Counted from the stretch's first letter, positions 45,160-57,295 are shown. The stretch is DNA of 64,000 bases from Petaurus breviceps papuanus (GCA_028583685.1 JAMXIF010001194.1:21988313-22052312), one strand, 5' to 3'. The notes: generated from the letters alone by a model not told the origin. Translations and numbers: made by a program.

Positions 45160-45409
45160 GTTCCTCTATGATTTCTACCACTACTTCTACATGCTCACCA
45201 ATGTCCTCTTCTATGTCAGCTCCACCATCAACCCCATTCTCTACAACTTGGTGTCGGCCAACTTCCGCCAGATCTTCGTTTCTACCCTGGCTTTCCTCTG
45301 CCCTCCCTGGAGAAGAAGGAAAAAAAGGCCGAGGCTCTCCAGGAAGTCCAACAGCATCTCCAGCAACCACACTTTTTCCAGCAATGTCACCCGGGAAACA
45401 CTTTACTAG
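45160..45409 (+). CDS. NTSR1: NTSR1 exon 4: TM7, helix 8, C-tail and stop
   Basis: The last coding exon starts after ctttactctccag by completing Pro. It encodes [11 protein letters not shown], then TM7 [20 protein letters not shown] with the NPxxY-type motif (NPILY), helix 8 ([19 protein letters not shown]), a basic segment [12 protein letters not shown] and the tail [18 protein letters not shown], stop TAG at 45407-45409. The three exons together give the last 180 residues, matching the length of the mammalian protein. The Tyr347 and Tyr351 ligand contacts (rat numbering) are kept. In human and rat, helix 8 has two palmitoylated cysteines (ACLC); here the first is Phe (AFLC), leaving one. 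The Ser/Thr-rich tail for GRK phosphorylation and arrestin binding is kept. Longer frames overlapping it (45075-45458) are out of phase. Confidence 0.97.
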
Positions 45410-46125
45410 AGCTCCAGAGAGTTGGCTCCAGGGTCATGGAGGAAGGAATGGAAGCTGATGCCACTCCACCCTGTTCTTCCATAGTTTGAGTGCATGTGGT
45501 GGTATATTTGGCACAGTGATGTCATTCATATATACCTTGGCCTTTCACATCTTGTAACTAGCATCTATCCATTCATTTGGTGTTGGGGGTGGGGGGTGGG
45601 AAGGGGCATTGCTGGCCTGGGTTCAGACAAGAGGTCAGCTAGGAGTTCCACCCTTTCTTTTAACTTCTAAGAATTGAAATTGAGACAATCTGTATTACAG
45701 GATCTATTTGTTTTCAGCATAAAAGTGTCCACTGCTCCCACCTCTGCCAGCCTTCCCTCCCTCTTTCCTTTGAAAGCCCAGTGATGTGATTATTTCTCCC
45801 AGAGGCACCAAACAAGGACTTTAATGAGCAGATATTAGTATTCAGCAAGAAAGGGTTTCTTTGTTGTCCACCTAACGGATATTTAGAGCCAGGGACATGG
45901 ACAACTAAATGGGCTCCTAGATCTGGGTGATTACTCACAGATGCGTCTCTGCTGAGTGTTTGTTACTAAGTTCAGCATGTTCCAGGGAATCAGTAAGAAA
46001 GATGATGCTCGTGAAACCAGAAAAGTGCCTCTGTTCAGCTCAAGTCATTGTTCTCCCAGCCTCAGTTCTATCTACAAGCTTAGAATTCCGGTCCAGAAGA
46101 ATAAACGCATGGCTGAGCCTGGAAA
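45410..46125 (+). other. NTSR1: NTSR1 3' untranslated region (end uncertain)
   Basis: Sequence after the stop is free of recognisable repeats until the SINE at 46435. The first AATAAA downstream lies at 46100-46105, so cleavage near 46125 is possible. Further candidates (ATTAAA near 47017, AATAAA near 49331-49345) would make a longer transcript. Transcript evidence is needed to decide. Confidence 0.4.
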
Positions 46126-46434
46126 GGGTCACTGAATGAGATCCTTAACTGCCCAAGCAAGTTACTATGGGTGGAAAGAATTCCTGAGATAATCATGCCA
46201 GAAGGCTCTTGCACAGAAGGAGTCTCACCTCCTGCTTCTAGTTCTCCCCTCAAGATCAAAATTGTTTTGACCAATCCCACAGGACATACTCCAGGCCCTA
46301 TATTAAGAAATGATATCAGAAATGGAACTCCTCAGCCCAGGCTGACCACCCAGGCCACTCAATCACTCTCCTGGTCTAAAAGCAATTCTGATCCTAAATT
46401 CAATTTCATTTAATTCAAAATATATTGAGGTGCA

Positions 46435-46565
46435 GCTAGGTGGCCCCATGGATAGAGCACCAGCCCTGGAGTCCAGAAAGCTTGAGTTCAAATCTGACCT
46501 CAGATGTTTACTAGTTGTGTGACCTTGGGCAAGTCACTTAACCCTGATTGCCTTCTAAAAAAGTA
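46435..46565 (+). mobile_element. Marsupial tRNA-like SINE (A type)
   Basis: gaggtgcagctaggtggcc, agagcaccagccctggag, cttgagttcaaatctgacc, cttaaccctgattgcc, A-rich end. Confidence 0.9.
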
Positions 46566-48639
46566 TTATTGTTATCATTTTTGAGTACCTACTACATATA
46601 GGGTACCATATCAAATGGAGAGATCCCTTACTGGATTCTGTGAAAAGAGAAACAAATCTTAATTTGCTCTCCTCAGGATCGAGAAAGTACTCTCATTTCA
46701 GCCTAGTGTACATGAAGCATCCTCCTTTACACTCCATCAGCTGGTAAAGACCAGATCAGACCCAGATGCCCATGAAAATAGTCCAGTTATATCCCTACTA
46801 AACCCAGACCAGGCTTCTGGCCAGGTTGTCTCTCCTCTCCTTTCTCCCACAATCCCAGGAGCACAGGGAATATTCTACTCTAATTTCATTCTCCACTCAT
46901 CCAGGTCAATGCATGGGAGCAAGAATGAACATGGAAAAATAGAATTTGGTGGGAGGAGAGAGGAAGAAGATGAATATTTCTTTCATTTCTCCTCTCCCAC
47001 CCTTGACCCTCCTCATATTATTAAAGTGACTCTATTGACTGGCTTCACAGACTGCTCCCCCCTCCACCCTCCCCATCCCCATACTCCCTTTTATTCCATG
47101 CTTCTGAATTCTTTGGGCTCCTGAGAATTCCTGAAAATCTAGTCGCCTCCCTCCATTCCCTCAATATTTACTCCTGGTCAATGTAACTTAAGTGGAGATC
47201 TTCCACAGGAGGAATCATAGGTTACAGGAATTTGTTTAAACGAGAAACAGAGAAAAGTTGCCTGAAGACAGAAGGTCCCAAGATCACTTACCACCAGCCA
47301 GCAGGCTTTGCAATTCTCAACAGAGGTGCCACCAATAACAGAGAAACCAAGGTTCTAGGCAGAAGGCTGAAGTCCTTAACCTTCTTGAGGAAATTACTAT
47401 TTCCTCAAGATCAATCCCAAACACTAGATAAAGCACTTCGTAAATGTTTGTGATTGACTGATTGATTGACTGTACACTTATCCAAAGCAGTCCTGATTTT
47501 ACTTGGTGAAGAGGAGGGAGAAGAAAAGTGAGACATAGCTTTATCCCAAAATATTGGAGAGAATTCATGTTGGTTAGAAATTAGGCTGTGCATGAGGTTT
47601 TTCTTTGTCCCAAAACTGCAACTTTGCACAGAGGCAGAGTCAAACTCGGTGAGGCAAATGACTTAATAGAGAAGGATCAAATTAGGGTGCAGAACTTTGC
47701 TTCTCAAAATCTTTCTCTTGGTCCTATAGACCTGTGGTCCTACGAGTCAAAAATTCTCCTGTATGTAAGGCCACTATATCAGACCCCAAAGAGGATGACT
47801 TTGATATCAATTGGCCTTTACTTCAAAATGGGATAAGCAGAGAAAAAAAAAGCCAGGCTGTCAGGTGAGAGACCTGCAGGCTACAGCTAGTTGTATGACT
47901 GATTATTGTTTCTACCTACTGCTGGAAGACCAAGCAAGCCTCCAGACTGAAACCACCAGGAGCTCAACATGAGTCCTCGGCAGCCCAAGGTCTTAAACTT
48001 GAATATTCAGGAGAAGCTGATAATAGCAGCCTCCTGAATAGTGCCTGTGCATCCATTAGGCCTCTGCCAGACAAACCAGAGTTGGTTAAGAGCAGCTCAA
48101 GCTCACCTGGACACAGGGATCCAGATTTTCCCCAGTGATGGAGAAGTTTTTCTCTGAGGGCACTATTTCTGATCTGCCAGAACACTCCAAGAAAGGGTGT
48201 CACTTCTATCAACCTTTGCAGCTGGTCAGCAGGTTTTGTCTCCTACTTGATTATTAGCTGTAGAGGAAAAAGTTATGCATGACTTTCTGCCTAAGTGTCA
48301 GAAATTTTAAGATAACGTGTTCTGGACAGAGCAGCAGCAGAGTCCCCAGAGGAGCTGAAGCATGGAGCTACTTTGAACGGATGTATTTTCCTTTGAAAAA
48401 AATAGAGCAACTGAAGGTCAAAGGCACCTCCAGACCGGTGAAGATTCAGGGAGTTATTCTCTTGGTTCACTCCACACCTGTAGCTCCTCACAACAGGATT
48501 TCAGCTAGGCAGCATTAGCAGGGACCTCCCCCCAGCTCAACACAGCTCAGGCTGTGTATTGATACTATCCTTCCCCTCCGTATTGGGCTCATAAGCCAGC
48601 ACCAGTAAGGATGTCTGACAGGAGCTAACAGTTTTCATT
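46566..48639. other. Downstream stretch, nothing recognised
   Basis: No gene, RNA or nameable repeat. Frames of 60-83 residues lack domains. It could include distal NTSR1 3' UTR if a later polyadenylation site is used. Confidence 0.45.
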
Positions 48640-48800
48640 CCAGCTCTGCCATTAGCTTGTTGTGTGGCCAAGCAAGTCAGAACCTCTCCAGAATTAAGTT
48701 TCCTCATCCATAAGATAAAGACAAATGCTATGCACCCTGCCTACCTCCAGGCAGTGAAATGAAGATGAAATGAAAGGATATGTGAAAGTACTTTAAAAAG
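48640..48800 (+). mobile_element. MIR-type SINE
   Basis: ccagctctgccattagc, ttgttgtgtggccaagc, agtttcctcatccataag. 48801-49619 is unassigned. Confidence 0.65.
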
Positions 48801-49619
48801 TATAAATTATGCTATGAATATAGAGTATTCTTATAAGACGGGGAGGAAAAGGGAGTGATTAGAGAGGCAACAGTCAAAAGAAGTTAGATGAAAAGTACTT
48901 GGACTTGGATTTCATCCCATCAAGTATCTTACAAAAAATAGAGTTAATGTGTCCACGTCACCAGGCGTGATGTTTCAGATATAGCCCAGATGTTGTCTAT
49001 CAGTGTTAAAATAGCTTGTTCTCTTTTTGATCAAAAACACAAACCCCAGTATATAAAGCATGTCTTCAGCCTCCTTTTGTGAAAACCTGTTTTCCTTGCT
49101 TAGCTCCTTGTCCAAGGTGTCCAGTGATATGTGCTGGAATTGTGCAGAAACCAGCTCTCCTGTGTTCCTTAAAGTTGTCTTCAGTAACTGGATTCTTGTG
49201 TGAATGGCTGAAACAGCTCACAGGAAAATCCAGCTCTGCTATTGCCACTTCCTGCTTGAAATCCCTCAGACTGTGAATCCAATCCTGCTTGTGTTGTACT
49301 TGTGGTAGAAATAAGTGAATTGCACATTCAAATAAATGAATAAAAAGCTAAGCCCTGTGCGCTGTTTTTAACCGGGTTCCAATGGAAGTGTGACAGCTCA
49401 AGTAACAATCTGCCCTCTCCACCATAATTCAGTAGAAGCCAAGTGACACTGTGTTGAGAACATTTGCCAAGAGAATGAATGACCACCTTTGGTCACCAAT
49501 ACCCCTAAAAACCTGGCCTGAAACAAAGTCATAAGACTGTGGCAATCTGCAGGATATCACTATCTTACCAGCAAAGAGGAAGGCTTTGAACACTTCAGTA
49601 TTTTGAAGGACCAGTGCTT

Positions 49620-49880
49620 GGAGGCAGCACAGTGTAGAAGACAGAGTATTGGGACTTGGAGTCAAGATCTAGATTCAAATCCTGCCTCTGACTCTTGCTA
49701 GACATGAGGCCGTTACCAAGTCATTTAACTTCTCCAAGCTTCAGGTCTGTCATTTGTAAAATGGGAATAGCAACATCAATAGTATTGACCTCTATGGTTT
49801 AACGTTAGGCTCAAATTCAGGAACATGTGTAGAGCACTTTGTAGACTTCAAAACACTATATAAATAACAGGCATTATTGT
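49620..49880 (+). mobile_element. MIR-type SINE, near full length
   Basis: ggcagcacagtgtagaag, gacttggagtcaagatc, attcaaatcctgcctctgac, gtctgtcatttgtaaaatgg, gtgtagagcactttgtag, ctatataaataacaggc. Confidence 0.8.
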
Positions 49881-50049
49881 GCTTCTAATAAGATGGGTGC
49901 CCCCAAGCCATCAATGCAGATCATAGCCCTTCTGCTCTTTAGTAGATAATTTCACTAGTTACTATAGCCGAAATGAAACTAAACAAAATTTTTTTAAATA
50001 CCCTCTGGTGACTAAGCTTCTCTGAACTTAACACCCAAAGAGAGTCATA

Positions 50050-51360
50050 GAATGAGAAAAATATATCCCATTTCCAAGTCCTTACTCAGAGCCTTCCTGG
50101 GTCTCATAGCTCTGAGCCCTCTTCTCTTCTCTCTCTGTACTATTCCACTTAGTAACCTCATAAGTTCCCATGGATTTGATTATCATCTCTATGTTTATGC
50201 TTCTCAAATCTATTTATCCAGACCTCTCAACTGACCTGAGTTTTGCATCTCCTGTCTGCTGAACATCTCAAACTGGATGTCTCATAGACATCTTAAATTC
50301 AACATATCGGGCGGCCAGGTGGCGCAGTGAGTAAGAGTGCCAGCCCCAGAGTCGGGAGACCCGGGATCCATTCCAGCCTCAGATACTTAACACCCACACA
50401 AAATAACTGGCTGTGTAACCTTGAGCAAGTTACTTAACCCCAATTGCTTTAAAAAAAAAATTCAACATATCCAAAACTGTATGTGTGTGTCTTTCTGTGT
50501 CTCTCTACTCCCCCACCCCATATACCATCTGATGTCAAGGCCTATAGATTTTACTTTTGTACATCTTTTGAATACACCCCCTTCCTTCTCTCCTCTGACA
50601 CTGACATAACCTTAGTACCCGTCCTCATCACTTCATGCTGGACTACTGCAATAACCTGCTGCTTGATCTCTCTGATTCAAGTTTCTCCCCACTCCAGTTC
50701 ATCCTTCATTCAGTCATCAAAGTTGTCTTCCTTAAAGCATAGGTTTGACCATGTCACCCCACTATTGAATAAACTCCCACTACCCATCACGTCCAGGACT
50801 ATTTATAAAAGTCCTCTTATTAAAATTATAAATTATATTATGTGTAAATTATCAATTATATTTGAAATTATAAATTATTAAAAATCCTTAATAAACCGCC
50901 CCTCACCACCTCTCCTTGCTACTTGTGTCTTACCTTCCCTATCCTCTTCCACACACTGGCCCCTGGTCTTCCTCAGTTCCAGGCATTTTCTCTGGCTGTC
51001 TCCCATGCCTGGAATGCTCTCCCTCCTCATCTCTGCCTCCTGGCTTCCCTGGCTTCTTTCAAGGCACCAGTCCTCATCACCTCATGCTGGACTATTGCAA
51101 TAGCCTACTGATTGATCTCCCTCAGGTAAAATCCCACCTTCTATGGGAAGCCTTTCCCAACCTTCCTTAATTCTCATGTCTTCCCTTTGAGGATTAGCCC
51201 CAATTTATTCTGCATAGAGCTTGTTCATACTTAGTTATTCACAATTAGACTGTGAGCTACTTGAGGGCAAGGATTGACTTTGACCTTTCTTTGTATCCAC
51301 GGCACTTAGCATAGGCCCTGGCACAAAGTGGGCACTATATAAATGTTTATTGACTGGTAG
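50050..51360 (+). mobile_element. L2 LINE 3' region, with nested SINE
   Basis: L2 phrases run in order to the 3' end: gatttgattatcatctctatg, gatgtctcatagacatc, ttgaccatgtcacccc, cctggaatgctctccc, ttctatgggaagcctttccc, gtgagctacttgagggcaagg, gcactatataaatgtttattg. A SINE sits at 50309-50458. A 55-base stretch (gtcctcatcac ... ctggactattgc) occurs at both about 50622 and 51071, a secondary duplication. Frames in it are decayed LINE. Confidence 0.85.
50309..50458 (+). mobile_element. Marsupial tRNA-like SINE (B-related)
   Basis: gggcggccaggtggcgcag, agccccagagtcgggag, ataactggctgtgtaacc, cttgagcaagttac, poly(A). Perfect 13-bp duplication aattcaacatatc (50296-50308, 50459-50471). Confidence 0.92.
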
Positions 51361-51734
51361 GACCAGTTGTAATCAGGGAAGGCATAGACTCTGAGGATTT
51401 AAGGTAACCACAAATACCCCAAGAATCCTAGGAGATCCTCTAGTGGGGAAAGGCCTTTAGCAACATAACAAATTGTGATCGAATCCTAAAATACTAATCC
51501 ACAGGACAGATAGTCATAGAGGTCATATATCATGTTCTGTTTCATTCCACACAAAATTAATATCTTGATGTGAAGGCTTTGTAAAGATGACTTTATTTCT
51601 TGAGTTTCTCATTCCCTAAAGAATAGCTGAGAGTAAACTTCTGGCTGTTACATCTGGTCCCCATCTGCCATGATCTGAATTCAGTGTTTGGATGGCTGAC
51701 TCTTGACCATTGCTGAGAGCCATGAGTGAGTCCT

Positions 51735-51945
51735 CCTGGGGAAAAGAAAGGGACCAGGGAGAAATGAGGAAGGAGAAAGAGGTGGAGGGAAAGAAGAAGA
51801 AAAGGAAGGGAAGACAGAGGGAGGGGGAGAGAGAAGAGAAAGAGAGATAAGAGAAAAAGATGAGAGAGATGAGAGAGAAAAAGGAAGGAGGAGAAGGAGA
51901 GAGAAAAGGAGAAGGGAGAAGGCAAAGGTGAGGAATAGAAGCAAG
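51735..51945. repeat. GGA/GAA purine-rich tract
   Basis: About 210 bases of degenerate purine repeat (ggaaaagaaaggg ... gagagagaaaagg). The 135-158 residue antisense frames over it are products of the composition. Confidence 0.9.
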
Positions 51946-52109
51946 AGAGGCAGGAATTGGGTGAAGTTCCTTCTTTGGCTCTCAGTGTTAGAAATAGTGA
52001 GATGGGGGCCAGGTGCAATCTTTTTTTTTTCAAGCAGCATCTCAAACCTTGTACTCTGTATATGTTCACTGAGTGAATAAATGATCACTGGCCTAAGAAT
52101 CAGAAGCCA

Positions 52110-52930
52110 GAGTTCCAGAATCTTAAAGTTTCAAAGGGATCTAAGAAACTATCTGGTTCAACCCATACCTAAACACAAATTCCTTTGGACTTACTCAATA
52201 GATAATTGTCCTTCTTAACACAGTGCCTAAAACATAGTGAATATGTTTTTTTAAGTGGGTTGTCTTAGGTTTTTTTTTTTTAATTTCCATTTACTTGAAG
52301 ACCTCTAGTGAGGAAGAACCTTCTGTTCTATGAAACAGCCTATTGCACTTTGGACAGCTCTAATTGTTTCAAAGTCTGTCCTTATGTCAAGCTGAAATTT
52401 GCCTCTTTACAATTCCCACTAATTGCTCTTAACTCGTCCTCTGGGGCATAGAATAAGGTCATTTCTTCATGTACACAGTAACCCTTCAAATACTCCAGCA
52501 TCACTATCAGGCCCCCATGTCTTTTCTCCAGGTTAAAACATTGTCATGTCCTTGAATGACTGCAAACATGGATCAAACTTGAGGCTCTTCAATATCTTCC
52601 CTGTCTCCCAGAAACCCCATTCCAAATGCTGTCCTTTTTATCACATCCTTCCTAAAATGCAGGGCCCAGAACTGAACACAACACTCCACAGTCTGATCAG
52701 GGAACATGCCATTTGATGTTCCCACCTCCCTTGTCCTGGGTGCCATGACTGCTTTAATGAAGCCTAAGGCTATGTGTGCTGTCTTCATTGACATATCACA
52801 CCATGGATCCATATCATACTTAAAGACTACTGAGACCCCCAAATTGTTTTCAGATGAACTGAATTATAAATAATATGCTTTTTGAACTGTGCCTTTGACT
52901 GTTTTGATATGGAGGGCTTTACATACTGTC
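52110..52930 (-). mobile_element. L3/CR1 LINE relic, reverse
   Basis: Reverse L3/CR1 phrases in order: aagacctctagtgaggaag, gcactttggacagctc, cactaattgctcttaac, cttcaaatactccagcatc, ttttctccaggttaaaac, cagaactgaacacaacactcc, gacatatcacaccatgg, ttttcagatgaactg. Confidence 0.8.
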
Positions 52931-52999
52931 ATGATAATGCCTCTGCTCTCCAGTGATCCTCCAGTGATAACCTCCACATTTTACTCAGTCATGAGAAGA

Positions 53000-53400
53000 C
53001 CTGAGTTCGAGTCCCTGCTCAGTGCCTAAATCTGGCCGTGTGATCTCAAGCAAGTCAGTTAGCCAATATAAGCCTCAGTTTACTCATTTGCATGATGTGA
53101 TCATAATCTAATTCAGCAATTTATGGAACAGTAACTGGTAAACTATAAATAGCTATGAAAATGTTAAGAATTTGACCATTACTCAAGCAGCAGCTATGAT
53201 ACAATGAAAAGAATACTCAGAAGACAGAAGGTTTGAGTCTCTCTGGCTGTGTGACCATGGGCAAGTCACTTAGCCTCCCTGATTTCCAGTTACCACATCT
53301 GCAAAAGATGGGAAATCTCTTCAACAGCGAACTTCCAGGGCTCTTGTGAGAAAACTTTGTAAACCTTGAAATTCTATGAAAATAGAAGTTATTATTATTC
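53000..53400 (+). mobile_element. Two adjacent MIR-type SINEs
   Basis: Copy 1 about 53000-53165 (gagttcgagtccctgctc, agcctcagtttactcat). Copy 2 about 53190-53400 (ggctgtgtgaccatgggc, aagtcacttagcctccc, aactttgtaaaccttgaaat). A reverse CAA-tail repeat fragment lies near 53585-53650. Confidence 0.7.
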
Positions 53401-53931
53401 CAAAAGGGCTAGTGCCAGGCAATAATGAGTAGATGACGACTTTCCACCTCACTTCCCATCTCACTCTTTGAGTCACTCCCTGGCCTCCCCAGGCTCCTCA
53501 CACCACCCTATCTACCCACAATGCCTATCATTCCAATTGCCCATCTGCCTGCAAACAGAAAGAAAAATTGTCTGGAGAGTTTGTTGTTGCACTTCTTCAC
53601 TCTTCATTCTCAAAGAGGACCGATGACATCACAAGGGTTTATGGGCAGCAAGAAGCATCTGGCTTGATTTACCTCCATCTTTTCCCCTTACTCAGTCCCT
53701 GACTTAATTCACTTTCCCTTTCTTCCTGCTCCCACCATTTCAGGAGAAAAACTTTATAAAAATTGGGGGGGCAGGGAGGATTGTCTTTTTTAGAACCTTA
53801 ATTATTTCTGGCTTCATAAAATACAGGGCCATTTTCTTCCCTAAATTATTCTCCTCTTTATTAAAAATAAAACTTCAGGAGCAGAGTTCTTTCTGTTTAT
53901 AATTGCTCTCAGTGCATATTTCTGTTTAGGG

Positions 53932-54165
53932 ACATCTAGGTGGCACAGTGGATAGAATGCCAGTCCTGGAGTCAGGAGGACATAAGTTCAACTCTGGTCT
54001 CAGACACATATTGGCTGTGTGACCCTGGGCAAGTCACTTAATGCTATTTGACTCAGTTTCCTCATCTGTAAAATAAACTGGAGAAGGAAATAGCAAACCA
54101 CTCCAGTATCTTTACCAAGAAAACCCCAAATGGGGTTGCAGAGAGTGGGGCACAACACAACATAT
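53932..54165 (+). mobile_element. tRNA-like SINE with RTE-type tail
   Basis: gggacatctaggtggcacag, gaggacataagttcaactc, tgtgaccctgggcaagtc, then agaaggaaatagcaaacc, ctttaccaagaaaacccc, gagagtggggcacaacac. Confidence 0.88.
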
Positions 54166-54284
54166 TCCTATTTGGGAATTGGGAGGGTTGGGAAGGAGAA
54201 AGAAGAGTTCATTTTTGAGACAGGAGAAAGATTGAATGACTGAGAAAATTTTGGATGGCTGAACAACCAATCTTATTAAAAGTT

Positions 54285-55300
54285 CACCATATTGGGTAGA
54301 CTCTTAAGGAGCCTCAGTATCTGTGATGCTTGCATTGCACAAGAGGACCAGAATCATCTGACACAGAGTAAGTCTATGCTAGAATTCTATGGCACTCTCA
54401 CACCACATGGAGACAAGATGGGGTCCTATATACAGAAAGGTTGTGGGAGGAATCTAGGGGTGGTCTAGAATAGGAGTTTGGGGAGAGTCTTCAGGAGGAG
54501 TCAATGAGGTCAGACTCCAGTAATGAGTTTGGGGAGGGTCTTCAGGAGGAGTTAATGAAGTCAGACTCCAGTAAATGACTGAAGTTGCTGGAGGTTACCT
54601 GGAGATGAGACAATGGAGGGCTATGCTAGTAACAGAGATTTGGGCCTAGCTATAATGAAAGGCTTATGGCCTCAGGCAAACGCCTCATCAAATGGGAAGA
54701 CTCGACCAGAGTTCAAGGGGGTTCCTAGAGCCTGTACCTCAGTCAAGATCCCAAAATACCAACATGCTAGGTCCTGCCAAATGAATTCCAATCAAGCCTT
54801 CTCTCAGCCAAAGTAAAGCATTCGCCATAATGGGTAAACTCTTAAGGAGCCTGAGTATCTGTGATGTTTATATTGGTCAAGCAGGCCAGAAAAATCTGAT
54901 ACAGACTGAGTCTGTGCTAGATCGAATATCAGCACCTTCATGGAGGCAAGATGGATCTTATATACAGAAAGATTATGGGAGAGATCTAGGAGTGGTCTAG
55001 AGGAAGGGTTTGGGGAGGGTCTTGCAGGGGAGTCTAAGGAGGACCTTGACTGAGGTCAGACTCCAGTAATGAGATTAAAGGTGGGAAATAGCTGAAGGCT
55101 ACCTGGAGATGACAGAAAATGGAGGACTAGGCTAGTTTAAGGGTAACAGACTTGGGTGTAGATATTTTGATTGAATCAAAGGTGGGAAGTAGCTGGACAA
55201 TGGAGGGCTAGGCTAGGCTAAGAGTAACAGAGATTTGGGTCTAGATTCAAGGGGTTCCCAGAGCCTAAACCCATCAATGAGACTAATCCACTCCACTCCC
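54285..55300 (-). mobile_element. Two tandem retroviral LTR copies (fossil)
   Basis: Two same-direction copies of one LTR family, about 54285-54748 and 54755-55300. Read on the minus strand each has a head like aggctctaggaacccccttg, cattgtccagctacttccc-type U3 sequence, a TATA box (tatataagatcc) and R/U5 sequence. They differ from each other at many positions and by small duplications (for example about 54485-54580), so the fossil is fairly old. No gag, pol or env is recognisable. Same family as 56255-57295. Confidence 0.7.
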
Positions 55301-55989
55301 GTCAGATCGGGGATACTGGAATAGGATTATATTGATCTGCCTCTCTAAATATTGTTAGTCCAAAGGAAATAAATTTTAGGTTCCAGCTTCTTTTCCTGGT
55401 CATCATCCCTTAATGGAACAGGAGCATTTTGAGCTATATCTGAAGACTTGACTCCTTTCTTACCAAATACTAATTACACAAAGACAATCACATATATTAA
55501 ATAATATGTAAAACCATTTATCCAAGGAGATAGCAAATAGACATCAGAGAAGGTAGACAAATGAGAATATATTAGACAATATAGAGTGAATGAGCTCTCC
55601 CACTGAAGTAAAATAGCTCATCCAAACTAAGAGAAAGGGTCCTTGATTTCACAGGAGAAGTTCCCCAAAGACTATAGTGCAGCAACCTGGAAATAGGGAC
55701 ATTCTCAATGTACGTACTCCATGCCAGCTTCTTCCTGGAGTTTTTCTCCCCCTCAAGGAAGAGAGACTGGGACAGTATGTGTCCTCTCTCAAAAGTAGAT
55801 GCCAGGAAAACAACTCTTCCCTCCCTCAGCTCCCTAAAACGATGCTTCTCAAGTAGGCATAAAATAAGTAATAATTCTCTCCACCAGTTAAGGAGAGTCT
55901 TATGAAAATGATTTGAACCACAGGTCAAATGTGTAAGATGGAGATCATAATTCTTGTGCTTACTGTACCTAACATTGTTATGGGGCTTA
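55301..55989. other. Stretch between LTR and MIR, unassigned
   Basis: AT-rich, with no recognisable gene. The antisense frame 55572-56030 has no domain I recognise. Confidence 0.45.
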
Positions 55990-56238
55990 AATAGGCAGTT
56001 AGACGTGGCTTCAAGAAGACCTAGGTTCAAATCCAGTCTCAGATCATTTATTTGCTATGTGACCCTGGGTAAGTCACTTGACCGATGTTTGCTTCAACTT
56101 CCTCATCTGTGAAACAGGGATAATAATAGCAACTACCTCCTAGGGTGGTTGTGAGGATCAAATGAGATAATAATTGTAAAGTATATAGCATAGTGCCTGG
56201 ATGGTATGCACTATATAAATGTTAGCTATTATTATTAT
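55990..56238 (+). mobile_element. MIR SINE, full length
   Basis: Textbook order: aggcagttagacgtggc, ggttcaaatccagtctc, gctatgtgaccctggg, cttcctcatctgtgaaac, ggtggttgtgaggatcaaatg, agcatagtgcctgg, ctatataaatgttagc. Confidence 0.9.
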
Positions 56239-56254
56239 TAAATGAGGTGATATG

Positions 56255-57295
56255 TGATGAGGTACAGGCTCTGGGAACTACCCCCACCCTTGAACTCTGA
56301 TTGAATTGTCCCATTTGATGAGGCATTTGCATGAGGTCATAAGCAGATATTCTCTGTTTTAATTAATTACTCTGGCCCTACTAGGCCCTTGACCAGGAAT
56401 ATTGTCTTTTGTACCAGGGAAATTATTCTTTCTCTATTTTTTTTTTAGTGCCTGTTTGGTCTTCATTTGCTTAACCTCTCTGCCAGGTTTGTCTCCTCCA
56501 GGGCTCAAGTCATCAACCTCTGGATGACCAAGGCTATGCAAATCTCTGACCAAATCCAAGTTCTCCAGACCACTGGACCTGGCATCATCCATGTTCTGGA
56601 GTCTGACCCCTTGAATGTGAAGTCTGACACCCTAGAACAGGACCCAGAGAGGTAGGGACAGCTCTATGCCCCTTGCCAGCAGGAAGCACTTTCAGAAGCT
56701 GAGAAATTTACCCTTTACCCCAAAGGAATTTGGGTCCTATTTGTTTGAGGGGGAGGTTCTGGGAAACCCCCCTCCCCTTGAACTTTGATTAAATCATCCC
56801 ATTTGATGAAACATTTGTATGAGGCCATAAGCCTTACATTATGGCTGGGCCCAAACCTCTGTTACTAGCCTAACCCTCCATTGTCCATCTATTTCCCACC
56901 CTTGAGCCTATCAAAATATCAATCCTCCCTTGAACTGGCCTAGCCCACCATTATCTGTAGTGTCCATGGTAGCCTCCAGCAACTTCCCACCCTTAATCAC
57001 TCTTATACCTCATTAACTCCTCCTGAAGACCCTCCCCAAACTCCTCTTCTAGACCACCCCTAGATTCCTCCCACAACCCTTCTGCATATAAGACCCCATC
57101 TCACACCATGTGGTGTGAAAGCACCATAGAATTTTCTAGCAGACTTACTCTGTGTCCAATACAAGCAAACTTGTATATATAATATATATGTATATAATAA
57201 ACTTTGCTTTTCTTTGGCTGAGAGAAGACTTGAGTCAGATTCATTCAGCAGGACCCAGTTTGTTGATATTTTGAGGTCTCCAGCACCCCTACCCT
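56255..57295 (+). mobile_element. Retroviral remnant with LTR (fossil)
   Basis: A partial LTR head (56255-56345, aggctctgggaactaccc) is followed by about 390 bases of possible internal sequence. A fuller LTR comes next (about 56740-57295) with the same head (aggttctgggaaaccccc), TATA region (gcatataagacccc), AATAAA (near 57196) and U5 (ctttggctgagagaagac). The element is mostly deleted and decayed. The short internal part might be the end of a viral gene, but I cannot identify it. It faces the tandem LTRs at 54285-55300. Confidence 0.65.

Noticed and set aside
45075-45458. 127-residue frame overlapping NTSR1 exon 4
   Set aside because: It is in a different phase from the GPCR frame, Ser/Pro-rich from frame shift of the same bases, and starts inside the intron.
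51593-52088. 135-158 residue antisense Leu/Ser/Phe-rich frames
   Set aside because: They follow from the purine-rich tract read on the other strand.
55572-56030. 152-residue antisense frame beside the LTRs
   Set aside because: No recognisable motif; part of it overlaps the start of a MIR.
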